Shown here one piece after another: positions 44,532-56,334 of a DNA stretch of 64,000 nt. Position 1 is the stretch's first letter, and the number at the start of each line of letters is the position of its first letter. A program made the position numbers and the translations under genes. Origin of the DNA: Cryptomeria japonica (Eukaryota; Streptophyta; Pinopsida; Cupressales; Cupressaceae). The notes below the pieces were generated by a model that saw only the letters and a list, made by a program, of their open reading frames with translations, did not search any database and was not told the origin of the DNA. Location: positions 104,398,796-104,462,795 of the forward strand of contig NC_081412.1 of assembly GCF_030272615.1 (NCBI RefSeq), written 5' to 3'.

Positions 44532-44540
44532 CATAAAAGG
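44532..44540 (+). promoter_or_regulatory. TATA-like box for antisense PMD gene of C
   Basis: CATAAAAGG, 80 bp before the ATG at 44613; same relative position as the TATA box in B. Confidence 0.35.
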
Positions 44541-44756
44541 GGAAAAGTGCTTTGATTTGATTCATTTGTGCATTGTTGACTTTTGAGAAAGAGATTTTGG
44601 AGAGAAGTCAAAATGCCCATTCCTTATTCTAGGCATCGTTTTGAGCGCATTCGGAGGTATAGGAGACCTTCCGCATACGGACCGCTAGTAAGTCAACACT
44701 TTTAACTCTTTTTTTATTTTTTATGTTGTCATTTTGGTCAGTTTTTCAGAATTTTT

Positions 44757-45130
44757 CATGCGGGGTTCACGGTTTAGCGCATAGGGGTCTTAGTTTAGCG
44801 CATACAAAAACTGTTGTAGTGCATGGGGTTTTAAATTTTGGGTGCATCCAAATTTTTAGGGTAGCGCATCTATTTTCTAGGTTAGCACTTGAGGTTTTTA
44901 GGTTAGCGCATGGTATTGGATTAGTGCATTAGTGGCATAGGGTAGCGCATAAAGTGAAAAGGTTAGCGCGTCAGTTTAACCTAGCGCATAGGCTGCTTAG
45001 AGGCTCACATGTGCAGGGGGAAGTAGTGCATAGAGTAGATCTAGCACACAGGGTTAAATAAGTAGCGCGGTCGTAGGATATATTAGCGCATAGAGTTAGT
45101 TTAGCGCATAGGGTTGATAGAATAGCACGT
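44757..45130 (+). repeat. TAGCGCAT repeats in C PMD intron
   Basis: About 17 degenerate copies of TTAGCGCATAGGG at irregular spacing of 15-30 bp; decayed forms read TAGTGCAT, TAGCACAC and TAGCGCGT. All are within the predicted intron. Related copies occur on the minus strand in C's leader (57160-57270). Confidence 0.75.
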
Positions 45131-45386
45131 CGGGAAAAAATTGGTGAGATAGAGCGATTTTTGTGAATGAGAAAAGGTGATTGGACAATGCCATTTTTGC
45201 CAGGATGGGTGTAATTTGTGCGTTGTTGTGTCTGCTATCATGGTGTTTGTTAGTTTGTCCAATATAACTTGTTTTGATTTGTGATATTTCAAGTTATGCA
45301 TTAGATATTAATGTGTTGTTTTAATCAAAGCATGATTTGTTTTTGCATTGTATTTCAAGTTTAATGTGTGAAGCCTAATTTGTGTT

Positions 45387-45582
45387 ACAAGTTGATATGG
45401 GTTGGAAACTTGATTTGTTTTTCAAGCTGATATGAGTTGGAAACTTGAGTTGTTTTACAAGCTGATATGGGTGGGAAACTTGATTTGTTTTACAAGTTTA
45501 GGTGATGTGGAGACTTGAGTTGTTTTACAAGTTTTGATATGGTGTTTGATAACTTGATTTGTTTTACAAGTTGATATGGAAT
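45387..45582 (+). repeat. 35-bp tandem array in C PMD intron
   Basis: About 5.4 units of ACAAGTTGATATGGGTTGG followed by AAACTTGATTTGTTTT. Each unit carries AACTTG...CAAGTT, a short inverted pair. Confidence 0.75.
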
Positions 45583-47317
45583 GACATGATGTTGAACTTG
45601 ATGTAGATGAGCAAATTGTTTCATGCTTTTAATGTGATTTTGATTTTGATATCTTTGTTTTGATGTGGAAATCAATATTGGACTTGCTTTGTTGTTTGAC
45701 AGGAGCGATTGGGAGTGGTTCAGTCGCACGAGTGATTTCCTAGACCTTGGACTTTGATACCATGGTTGGCACAGGCTGACCTTGACATTATTGAGAGATG
45801 CGGTCTTACTTCCCTATTGGATATGCCTCGGTTCACTGTGAACCAGGGTTTACTTACAATTCTCATAGAGAGGTGGCATAGTGACACAAACACCTTTCAC
45901 TTTGCCACGGGTGAGATGATAGTCACGCCAGAGGACTATTATAGGATCCTGTGCATACCAGTAGTAGGTTCACTACTACCTTACGAGCAGTCAGAGGAGG
46001 GTGGGATAGAGGCACTTCACCGCATATTCCAGGATGAGACAGTTTGTGGATATGAGATCCCCTAGTAGGAGTTCCTGGACTTGGATTATGCACCTCTTCC
46101 ATCAGTACTGGCAGGGTTTATAGGTGGCTTTCTATGTCCCAACCGCAGGTCGAAGGGACTATCTATGGGAGGGGGGCTGGTTTTAAAGGATATGGTGACA
46201 CAAGGCCGTAGGTTCACGTGGGGATCGGCTATGTTAGCCCATCTATACAAGGATTTGCACAAGGTGGTATACCTGGGTTACGACAGTTTGTTAGTTGGCG
46301 TGACGCTCCTATAGGTATGGTGCTGGAAGCACATTCTGATAGCTAGGCCATTAGCAGACAGAGATAGGCCCGTTGGATGCATCTATGCCTATGGTTACAA
46401 GGGTCTAGTTGTCCAGTGGAAGTTGGGCAAACAGGAGCATTGGAGGCGAGTGTTGGACAACATTGATATAGTCACTTGGTGACTATATATAGGGTGCGAG
46501 GTATGGGTGGAGGATGGGCTAGAGATTCCCTATGTTTTCATGACGTGATATCTGATCGGGAGGACCCCATTTGTGATCGAGAGATTCATGGTCACTAGAG
46601 TCTTGTGGAAGTTTGGCCGGCAGTAGGGTATACCATAGTGGGCATGCTTGTATGCGCACTAGAGGTAGGACATACCAGATTGGGGTCTGACTATTGATAG
46701 TACGGTGGCTGTAGAGGAGTTTGTTAGCTTAGCGAGCCAGATATGGGATTATGACCTAGAGATTTTGGATGCTAGCATGACAGATGAGTTTGCTAGATTG
46801 TTCACCGCGTGGGCAGTGGTGAGGATATCAGATCCGGAGGAGATGCGGCCTTCATTTGATGATGATGATGACAAGGGAGGTGGAGATGATGAGGATGATG
46901 GAGATGGTGGAGGAGGTCAATGAGGGAGAGGAGATCGAGGGAGGAGAGGAGATAGAGGGTTGGAGAGAGCAGTTAGACAAGTGGTGACTAATAGAGGGAG
47001 AGGCGGGTTGACCATTGGAGTAGGTGGTGAGGGGATGGTGGGGGAGGTTTTAGCTGCAGTGGGGGGAACTAACAAGGTGACATGGCCAGTTCAGAGGAGG
47101 AGGACGGATGTGCTACTATCGTCACTACGAGGCTGCAGTACCTAGGGATAGCCGAGTGCAGAGCTTCACACAGTCGAGATCTAGTCGGTCTCAAGAGACT
47201 AGGTTGCGGTCAGAGATCCGAGGTGTGACAAGACCATCAAGACATGATCCTCCTAGAGATCCAGGGGTGGGTACTTCTAGAGCGAGACTGTCTCCGTTAG
47301 GAGATAGTCATACTTGA

Positions 47318-47408
47318 GAGATGTTGTCTCTGTTGTATTTTTTATCATTGTATTTGTTTGTACTGGGCACAGACATGACAGATTTTGTAGATTTTGATCA
47401 TTTTTGAG

Positions 47409-47411
<3 letters not shown>
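47318..47411. other. Short spacer after PMD gene
   Basis: No feature seen before the AT repeat. Confidence 0.4.

Positions 47412-47470
<59 letters not shown>
47412..47470. repeat. (AT)n microsatellite
   Basis: About 29 uninterrupted AT units. Confidence 0.95.
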
Positions 47471-47475
<5 letters not shown>

Positions 47476-47549
47476 CATTTTCTTTGATCATGTGGTGTGT
47501 TATATGGATGCATGTTCTATGTAGTCTTTCTTTACTTTATGACAATGCA

Positions 47550-47890
47550 ATGCTTAGATAGATGATATGATGCATGATGTATGATGTATGTTGTGATATG
47601 TTGTGAGATGTATCTTGAAAATGAGATGTATGATAATAATATGCTGTGAGATGTATCTTGAAAATGAGATGTATGATAAATGAGATGTATGATAATGATA
47701 TCTTGTGAGATGTATGATAATGATAATGATGCAAATGCAAGAGTAAAATGATAGGCAACTTAATGCAAGAGTAAGATGATAATGATGTGTAGCTAATGCA
47801 AAATGATATGTGACTACCTGTAAAATGATAATGCAACTATGTTAAAATGATATGCGACTATGTTAGAATGATATGCAGCTATGTTTTTGG
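47550..47890. repeat. ATGATA-rich short repeats
   Basis: First, several copies of GTGAGATGTATCTTGAAAATG and GAGATGTATGATAATG (47590-47730). Then units of about 25 bp, AAAATGATATGCGACTATGTT (47780-47885). The open frame on the minus strand (47836-47537) is low complexity. Confidence 0.7.
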
Positions 47891-48864
47891 AGCATCCTCA
47901 TTCTACATCTGCCATCCTAATATAACCATATTTTATTTTCTTTTGATATAAGTATCATCATTGAGTATTGATTTGTTTGGGATATGTTGAAAATTTATAC
48001 AAGCACAATGGTATAATTGAACCATAATGACTTGAGAAAAACTTACATGATTTTTGATTTTGCAAGATAGCACAAGCATCAAGGTATAATTGAACTAGGA
48101 CGACCTGAGTGCGGATTGTGTATAAACAGACAAGATTAAACCATTTGTATGTGCAAAGTTGATTCATGTCTTCAGTGATATGCTTTAAATCGCGTCTTGA
48201 GACAAGTATTTACAAAGTACAAATGATCGCTTCCCAGATAGAAGACTAAGAAAATATTGGAGTTGCCCCATGATTTCTAGCTTTGAAGCTTTTAGTGAGA
48301 AAATGCAGAGAATCCAATAATTTAAAAAGTTCAAAATGCAAAAATAGTCAAGATTTTATGCTATAATGCAACATTTTATTACTTCAGAAAATCATCCATC
48401 TTTGGTATTTCTTGTGATGCTTTGTTGTTTCTTTTGTGATGAAGTTTAGCTTTGTTCATTGGATGCGTTGTTGCTGAGGTTGGCAAATAGTTTTGATGTC
48501 TTGAATGTGTTGCAAATTTTGATGATTTATTGCCCCTAGCTGAGTGTGCCTCTTGACGTGAATATGTACAGTGATTTCCAAGCCATGGTGGAAGGTGGTA
48601 AAAGGATATATGGATAGACCAGGATAGTGACTATGCTAAGTATGTCCTGAATGGATATTTGCTAAGTGTCGGGTGATGGCCGATAGTGTTTTATGGTGAA
48701 GATAAGGATGTGGATATAGATAGAGGAGCCGTCCTCTCACAATAGCGCCTATTACTAGGTTTTCACCAGTTGCTTTTATTGTACCTTTTTATTTGCTTTT
48801 TCTAGTTTTTTTGTTTTTTTTTTACTTTTTTGCTTGTTTTGGCTTTTCCCATGCATTAGACTGC
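47891..48864. other. Spacer between PMD gene and pol of C
   Basis: No gene recognised. It holds a hairpin-like GCCTATTACTAGGT at 48747-48760 next to a conserved GGTGAAAACC (minus strand), equivalent to B's 25016-25076, and a T-rich tract (A-rich in element sense) at 48770-48850. Confidence 0.5.
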
Positions 48865-50170
48865 TCAAGTGTAGTATTTCTTCAGATGAATGCTATTAGT
48901 TGGTTCTTCGAGCATGTCTCCTTCTAAGGTTGTGAGTTGATAGGCACTTGATCCATAGACTAATATGATGACATAGGAACCCAACCGGTTAGGTTCAAAC
49001 TTCCCTTTCTTTTCTCGATCTTGCTGATTTCTTGGATTTTCTTTGAGGACTAGGTCACCAAATTTGAAGTTGCGAGGGATGACCTTGTGATTGTAGCTCC
49101 TGCACATGCATTGCTTATATTCTTTGAGATGAGTGTAAGCATGTTGACATCTTTCATCTAATCGTTCCAGTTCTTGTAATCGGTTGACCATTCTTCATCT
49201 AGGATTAAGCCTTTTAGAGAGACTCTGAGAGATGGAATTTCCACCTCTAGTGGTAAAATAGATTCGGATCCATAGACCAATAAGAAAGGTGTTGCTCCTG
49301 TAGGTGTACGGATGCTGGTTCTGTATGCCCAAAGTGCTGGATTGAGTTGGATATGCCAATCTTTGCCTGCATCATTTATTGTTTTCTTGAGAATCTTCAG
49401 TATTGTTTTGTTGGATGCTTCTGCTTGACCATTTCCCTATGGGTAATATGGTGTAGAGAACCGATGTTGTATTTTGAATTGTTCACATAGTTCTCAAACA
49501 TCTTGGTTTTTGAATGGGCATCCATTATCGGTGATGATGGAACTTGGAATACCATATCTATAGATTAGATAGTTTAGGATAAAAGAGGCAATTTGTTTTC
49601 CAGTCATTGTGGTCATTGGGACTTCTTCTATCCACTTGGTAAAGTATTCGGTTGCAGTTATAATGAACTTGTGCCCTTTTGAAGATGAAGGATGAATTTT
49701 GCCAACTAAGTCTAATCCCCACTGACAAAAGGGCCAGGATGTTGTAAATGGCTGTAGTTCCTGTGCTAGTGCATGTATTAGATTGCCATGGATCTAGCAT
49801 TTAGGACATTTCTTGGCGAAGTGGTAAGAATCTTTCTCCATTGTAGGCCAGTAGTATCCCATCCTTAGAAGCTTTTTAGCAAGAGTAGTCCCACTTGAGT
49901 GTGTTCCATAAATACCTTCATGAAGCTCATGTAAAGCGGAATCAGAATCATTACGATCAAGGCAACAAAGAAGAGTACCATCTAGACCTCGATGGTACAA
50001 AGTATTAGCAGTGAGGGTATAACGGGCAGCTTGCTTGATAAAATTACATTTTTGGTTATGGGATTGGTCAATGTGTAAGATGTTGTTCTTGAGATAATCA
50101 TATATTGGTCCATACAAAGGGGAATCTGAACTAGTTAAGGCATAGATGACATGGGATTCAGAGTGGTCAT
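48865..50170 (-). pseudogene. Integrase of C
   Basis: Order on the minus strand: zinc-binding segment (HELHEGIYGTHSSG ... KKCPKC, in 50336-49794), core with GLDLVGKIH, IITDNG (second Asp intact, unlike B) and [12 protein letters not shown], then the C-terminal part (49191-48865) ending NSIHLKKYYT. At least one frame change lies between 49800 and 49191, and stops occur, for example just after KKCPKC. It matches B's integrase along its length. Confidence 0.85.
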
Positions 50171-50609
50171 AGGCTGGGGAGAACAATTGCTCTACCAGAA
50201 ACTTGTAATGACTCTGTTGCTCTAGAATTTGTAGTAATGAAGCGGTAGTAGCCATGGCATCGGCTGCTTTGTTGTTCAACCTTGGTATCTGCTTGAAGGT
50301 GATGTGTACAAAATATTGCTTGAAGTCATCCACCATTCATTTGTAAGGTAGTAGCTTGTCATCCTTTGTTTGATAGTCATTGTTGATCTAATTGATGACT
50401 AGTTGTGAATCTTTATAGACCATTAACTCTGTGATTTTCCATTCTACGGCCATTTTGATGCCTATAACCAATGCCTCATATTCAGCCACATTATTCGTGC
50501 ATGGAAACATAAGCCTATATGATCTTGGTATAGTGTGTCCTTTAGGAGTGATGAAAAGAATGCCAGCACTCGAACCGTGTTGGCTATAGGATCCATCAAA
50601 GTATAGAGT
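50171..50609 (-). pseudogene. Second (archaeal-type) RNase H of C
   Basis: Minus-strand text TLYFDGSYSQHGSSAGILFITPKGH ... CTNNVAEYEAL and, after a stop near 50337, MVDDFKQYFVHITFKQIPRLNNKAADAMATTA. This corresponds to the dual RNase H of B and places C in the Tat lineage. Confidence 0.75.
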
Positions 50610-51910
50610 CTATTGTTTGGTAGAAAGAGCAAGAACGTCCCTGTCTAGAAATTCAATCTCCATAGTTTGTTTTCCTGGCAGTGGTGCTTTAGCTAGTTGA
50701 TCTACAATTGCTTGTCCTTTGATGGCTCTTCTTTCTGTGTATTGGATGTCGAATTCACTGAGAATCATGACCCATTTAGCCAATCGTCCAGTAAGAGCTG
50801 CTTTGCTGAGTAGATATTTGAGAGGATCAATTTTTGCTACTAGTTTAATAGTGTGTGCTAGCATATAATGTCAGAATTTCTGAGGTGCGAAGACCATTGT
50901 TAGACAAGCTTTCTCAATGAATGTGTAGTTGAGTTCATAGCCATTCAATGTCCTGCTAATGTAGTAGATGGCTCATTCCTTTCCTTGTTGATCTTCTTAT
51001 GCCAATAGTGCCCCCAGTGATATATCTATTGTTGAGATATATAGGATAAGGGGCTTTCCTACGACTGGTGGTATTAGAACTGGTGGATTCATCGGGTACT
51101 AGTTGATTTGATAAAAAGATTTTGCACACTTGGTCTTCCATCTGAATGGTACATTTTTATGTAACAAAAGGTTAAATGGGAGACTTTTATCTGCTAATTG
51201 AGCGATGAATCGCCTAATTGATTGAAGCCATCCTTGTAGAGATCTGAGTTGACTGATATTCTTTGGTGGTGACATTTCCATAATGGCTTGTACCTTTGAT
51301 GGATCTATTTCAATACCCTTAGCTGAGACTATGTAGCCTAGTAACTTGCCTGATGTTACCCCGAAGATAGAATTCTTAGGGTTGAGTCTAACTTGGAATT
51401 TCTCCAATCGATCAAAGATCTTTGTTAGGATGCTAAAATGTTCTGCTCTAGTGAAGGATTTAGCTAGTAAATCATCCATGTAGTCTTCCATAAATGTGTG
51501 CATCATGTCATGAAAGATTGTTGTCATTGCTCTTTGATAAGTAGCCCCTACATTCTTTAAGCCAAAAGGCATAACATTCCAACAGTACATTCCCCAAGGA
51601 CAGCGGTTTTATCTTGATCTTCTGGGGCTATTTTGATCTGATTATAGCCTAAGAAACTGTCCATTAGTGAGAGCATTGCATGGCCTGCTCTGAGGTATAC
51701 AATTATGTCGATACTGGGCAAAGGAAAGTCATCTTTTGGATAGGCTTTGTTGACATCTCTAAAATCAATGCAGATTCTGATACTGCCATCTGGTTTTGAT
51801 ACTGGTACTATATTGGAAATCCATTCTACATAGTCAATGGGTCGGATGAATCTGACATCTAATAGTTTCTTCAGTTTAGCTTTGACCATGAGTGCCACCT
51901 GTGGATTCAT
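50610..51910 (-). pseudogene. Reverse transcriptase and first RNase H of C
   Basis: 51910-51557 holds KKLLDVRFIRPIDYVEWISN and ICIDFRDVNKAYPKDDFPLP. A small deletion near 51595 shifts the frame within the KTA...PWG block. 51590-51099 continues with MPFGLKNVGATYQRAM and the catalytic YMDD at 51482-51471. The RNase H follows, with its C-terminal end at 50864-50610 (LAKWVMILSEFDIQYTERRA). It matches B throughout. Confidence 0.9.
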
Positions 51911-54120
51911 CTTTCATAGCTTTTGTTTTACTAGTTTAACTCCTGGAGAGATGGACAAGTGATGCATGATTAAGTGTGGATCTACTCCAGGCATATCGAC
52001 ATATGACCAAGCAAAGTTAATTTTCTTTTCTTTAAAGAAAATAATAAATGCTGATCTTTTGTCCTCTGTCAGAGATTCTGCAAGGTGTATGTTTTTAACT
52101 ACTTCGGTGGTACCAATGTTGATTGATTGAGTGGGCTCAATCAATATGGGTGATCGCTCATGAAAGTGCTCTGGAAGAGTGTCAAGTCTCCCATCTTTGG
52201 GTGCTTTAAAAAGGTTTTCACCCTCAGAGGCATCCTTTATTTTTAGTTTTTTGTGATCTAGAGCTGCCATTGATAGGTTTTCAGCATCAGATCTTTTACT
52301 TGGTTCATTTTTGCGACTGAGAGACTTGGCACTCCCTGATTTGCTGATATCATTACTTTGTCTGTTGGTAGAGCCTATTTCTAGATTAATGGTACATAGG
52401 TAGTGGATAATAGACGCATCATCTAGGAAAATTGGTATATCATGTATTTCGGGTTCATCCTAGTCAATAAGGTCAGGAAAGACAAGCGGTGAGGAATCGT
52501 TCAATGAATCAAGTTCTGCTATTGTAAGTGTCAAGATAGAGGTTTCATCATGATTGGTCTTGGTTTTAAAGAAGTCCAGGATTTTGTCGAAGTCTTCAAT
52601 GGTATTATCTTCCATATAGACTTGTTCATAATGCTTTTGTTTGCTTTCCTTGGCGTCATAAATATTATGTGCTCCAAATTCAAGAGGTCTATCTTCTATG
52701 TTATGCTCTTCAGAAGAAAGGGGTATGGTGCCAGTATTATTAGGGATATCTGTAGTAGCATTTGAGTAGGTACCCCATTCATACTCATTGGAATCAATCT
52801 CTAAGGCATCATCCCAGATTCTATCAGTGCTGCAAACAGGTATGTTGTATGGTGAAAACAAATCTTTGATGATGGATACCATTTTGATAGTTTTTGTTGA
52901 TTCGGTGTCACATCCTACTTCTACTTTATGTATTTGTTCATAGACTGTGCCTCCTTAGGGAGAAATAATGGTATCCAGAGATGATTTTATTTGTTCTTGA
53001 GATAGTGGTGTTTGAATATGAGCTACTACTACAGATATGGCCTTCTTGTGGCTTAGAAGCTTTTCCTGATGTAACTTCTATTATTGACATTCCCATGCCT
53101 TGCAGATTGTTTCTGCTGACTCAAATAGTGCTTCCTGTCAGGATTCTTCTTTGTACTTCTTTGCTTTCCATTGAGGTTTTGCAGTTATGCATGGCGGCTT
53201 TCTTAATAGGAAAGTGAGCTTAAAACCCAATCCTGTTTTGTCTCTACTGGGCTGTGAAGGAAGATCTATGGGTTTAGTGACTCCTTCTTTGTGTTTCCCA
53301 ATAGGTCCTTTACCATCATATCCCATTTGCTGCATGATTAAGTATCCTTTTCCATATAGGTGTGTTGGTAGAACAATGTCCAGAGCAACTACTCTGTTAT
53401 CTTCTTCCTCATCTTTGTATAACTAGCTAAGAATGTCCTTATCTTCTGATTCATGTGCTAGAGTGCCCAGTTGGATGAAGGCAAATTTAGTGATGGACTG
53501 AGTTACCAGATGCGTTGATGTAGTAGGCAATCCATGAGATCTGGGTGATGTTGGTAATTTGGCTAAACACAGGGGTTCTAAAGAGTATTCTCCCATACCT
53601 TGGTCTTTGATTCGCATTTGCTGCTTAAAATTTCTAGATAATGAGTCGGGCTTTGTTGTTTGTAGATCTAATGTTGAGGATCTCTACTTTTCTCTATTAT
53701 GAGGAGCTAAACTATCCTGGGCTACCCCCATTACATTGCAATGTTGAAAGGGGTTGTGATTGGCAGATATGGAGATCTCTTGTCTGTCATAAGGAAATTT
53801 GACACACTGGTGATACGTAGAAGGCACTACTTGCATTTCATGTATCCAGGGTCGCCCTAACAAAATATTGTAGGTGAGATCTATGTCTAAGACCTGACAC
53901 ATAGTATCCTTTTGCACTGGTCCAACTTGAATGGGTAACATCATGGTTCCTTTAGATGACCTTTCCTCATCATCATATGCCTTTAGGGTAATCTTCTTAC
54001 GGGGATCAATAGACTCGTCTGAGAAGCCTAATGCACAGATAAGCTTTAAAGTACATATATTAAGTCCAACTCCTCATCTATTAAGACTCTTTTTGCTTGG
54101 TTTTTACAAATGATGACTTC
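51911..54120 (-). pseudogene. Protease and G-patch region of C
   Basis: The protease part is 54120-53684. The active-site region is damaged (VLIDEELDLIYVL where VLIDxGAGLNICT is expected), followed by MMLPIQVGPV and YNILLGRPWIHEM. The G-patch-like part is at about 53335 (MQQMGYDGKGPIGKHKEG). An acidic linker (52882-52460) and the pre-RT segment INIGTTEVVKNIHLAESL (52270-51914) follow. Several in-frame stops. Confidence 0.75.
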
Positions 54121-54299
54121 AATATGGAGAGGAGTGTTATGTGGATGAATCAAGGAAGTATTATCATGCTCTAAGAAGGTGAGGTTATGAGGTCCTGTCA
54201 TATGGGCAACCATGGCTTGAAATTTGTCTGCATCTAGATCTTGAGGTACATTGGTTTCCAATAGCACTTGTTCCAATATGTTTTTGTGTTTGGTGATAG

Positions 54300-56334
54300 T
54301 TTTAGCAATTCTAGTATGGATATCTAAGCGGGAGTTTTGCATAGTTGGCTAACCAAGTCATATTGGATCTTTGGTGTAGTAGTTGTAGGTGCGGTATGTC
54401 CTTTTAAGACATATTTCTAAGTTCGGGTTGTTACATTGACAGATTCATGATCATGTTGATCTTGGATGGTGATGACATTTACCTGATGATCTTTAGCTGA
54501 TATGTGATTGATGGTGTTGTTGTAGATATGGTTGATACGAGCTCCACATGTATCGTTCAAGGTTGAAGCTCCATCTTTGTTGTAATTCGAAAGAGGATTT
54601 TTAAAGGCTCTGTGGTCACCATTTGTTTTGAGACCATCTACCGTTAAGTCACCTAGATCAATCATGCCTTGCTCAATGTTTTTCAATCTCATGCAATCAT
54701 TCATCTAATGACCCTTGTTACGATGGAAATCACAATAATGTGAATCATTCCACCATGGTGGTTTGATTTGGGGTTCATAGTTGCTGATTGCAAGCAAGGA
54801 GAGAATCTTGTTTGCCATAAGTTCTCTGAATGCTGATTCTAGTGATTGTCCCAGTGGTGTGAAGACACACTTTTGGAAATTGTTTGTGTTGTCATGTGAA
54901 TTGTTGTTAGGTCCTGGATTCATGGTTTTGCTTTGAGTATCATTGGTGTTGTTTGTGTTGAGTTGTCCTTGATTGGTGTTTTGTGTATAGGTTTTAGCAT
55001 TTGGATGAGCACCTTTAGGATTTTTCATAGCCTATGGATTTCCAGATAATGCAAGCACTGGTTTCTTAGATTTTGGATCATGCAATTCATTGTTGCCTTT
55101 GTTTTTGTTTCAAGTCCAGAATCAAGATTTGTCCAAGTTGCTGTTGTTCTGGTTATTGTAGTTTGATGAGTTTGTTCCTTCCTTGAAGAATTTGAGTGTT
55201 CCCTTTTTGACACACACTTCCTCTACTTGAATGTCGTTTTCAATCAATTTAGCGAAATACAGTATGCATTGGTGTTTGAGCTTGTAACTCATTTCACCAT
55301 TCAAGTTATCAATGAAGATTTCCATTTTCTCCTTTTCGAGAATATCTCGAGGATATTGTGATACCATACATTGCCAACGTTGAAGGAATATCATGAATGT
55401 TTCATTGTTCTTTTTCTTAGTGTTGCAGACATCTAGCATGATTATAGCATGTTGAATGTTATAGGAGTATTGTGTTATGAACTTGTTCATCAAACGATCT
55501 GACAGGTGGCATAATTTTGGATAACCATTCCATTGTTTGCCCTCCCAAGCTTCTTGGGAATAGCCTCATCAGATAGGTGTCATCATGAGCAAACTCAAGA
55601 CTCATGGTATAGAATTCTTTGACATGATCATGGGGATCACTTTTTCCATTGTACTTGTCAAATTTAGGCACGTCTAAGTTTGGAGGAAAAGGGATCATGT
55701 GCAATCTCCTATCAAAAGGATAAGGATAGATTTTGTTTAAAGAGTACTGTACAGTTGTCCCTTGTTGCATGTTTTGCATTTGACTTTGTAACATTTGCAT
55801 TTGTTGAGTAAGGGTAGCCAAAGGCACATTGCTTTGTCAAGGGAATAGTTCTTCCCTTGTATTGATCCTGGGTTGAAACGGTGTTTGGAACAGTATGTTT
55901 TGCTTGGGAAGGTATTGTCTTGGTGTATGTTGCTCTGGTATGTTTTGATCCAGGATGTTTTGCATTGGTGTATGTTGTTCTGGTATGTTTTGATCCAGGA
56001 TGTTTTGTTCAAGGTCTCAGGCTTCCCTTTCCCGTTGTCATTCTTGATATTCTTAATGTTGAGGGTGTGTCCTAAACACATCTGCGTCAAGGTTTTCAGG
56101 GAGTTTTACTCCTTTACTTGTGAGCATGAACAAATATTTTTCTTTGTCATTTTCCATGAGCCTTTCTACCAGCTTTTGGAATGAAGCGCTTTCCTGACAT
56201 TCCTGAAGAAGCTCCTAAGAAATTTCAATCTCCTCTAGGTGTGGACCTTCAAAAGGATTTGACAACCTTCGATTCATACTAGACTCTACGTGTGTCTCGC
56301 TTTGTTGGTTTTGTTGAGAGCGAGTAACAGGCAT
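54300..56334 (-). pseudogene. Gag of C
   Basis: Starts at ATG 56334 (MPVTRSQQNQQ). The Gag core is at 55827-55122 (FPPNLDVPKFDKYNGKSDPH, YLMRLFPRSLGGQTMEWLSK), with a frame change near 55490. The zinc-knuckle region HYCDFHRNKGH is at about 54710, followed by a stop. A Gln/Asn/Thr-rich stretch lies between. The order matches B's Gag. The open frames at 55873-56184 on the plus strand are repeats inside the Gag N-terminal region, not genes. Confidence 0.8.
55880..56020 (-). repeat. Short tandem repeat in C Gag
   Basis: A unit of about 51 bp (on the plus strand, GATCCAGGATGTTTTGC/TTGG...TGTATGTTG) appears 2-3 times, giving repeated peptide KTSWIKTYQxNIHQ on the minus strand. Confidence 0.55.

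Larger units (their letters stand above)
44613..47317 (+). pseudogene. Antisense plant mobile domain (PMD) gene of C
   Basis: Exon 1 is 44613-44687 (25 codons, MPIPYSRHRFERIRRYRRPS...). The intron runs 44688-45702 with GTAAGT at its start and a pyrimidine-rich TTGTTTGACAG at its end. Exon 2 begins at 45703 in the same phase (0). Exon 2 has the PMD core: ERCGLTSLLDMPRFTVNQ, ERWHSDTNTFHFATGEM, VTPEDYYRILCIPVVG, then GFIGGFLCPNRRSKG and WGSAML. An acidic tail (DDDDDKGGGDDEDDGDG) is at about 46858-46915, followed by an Arg/Ser-rich end that needs a frame change near 47105. In-frame stops: 45733 (TGA), 46063-46068 (two TAG), and several more. Transcribed opposite to gag-pol; dead as it stands. The 3' end is approximate. 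Confidence 0.8.

Noticed and set aside
47401-47480. Break between two elements at the AT microsatellite
   Set aside because: The PMD gene end and the pol-side spacer on the two sides keep the order seen in B, so it is an expansion inside C.
51956-53426. Plus-strand open frames (52550-52765, 52981-53426) over C pol
   Set aside because: They are shadows of the minus-strand protease/G-patch region, which has recognisable motifs.
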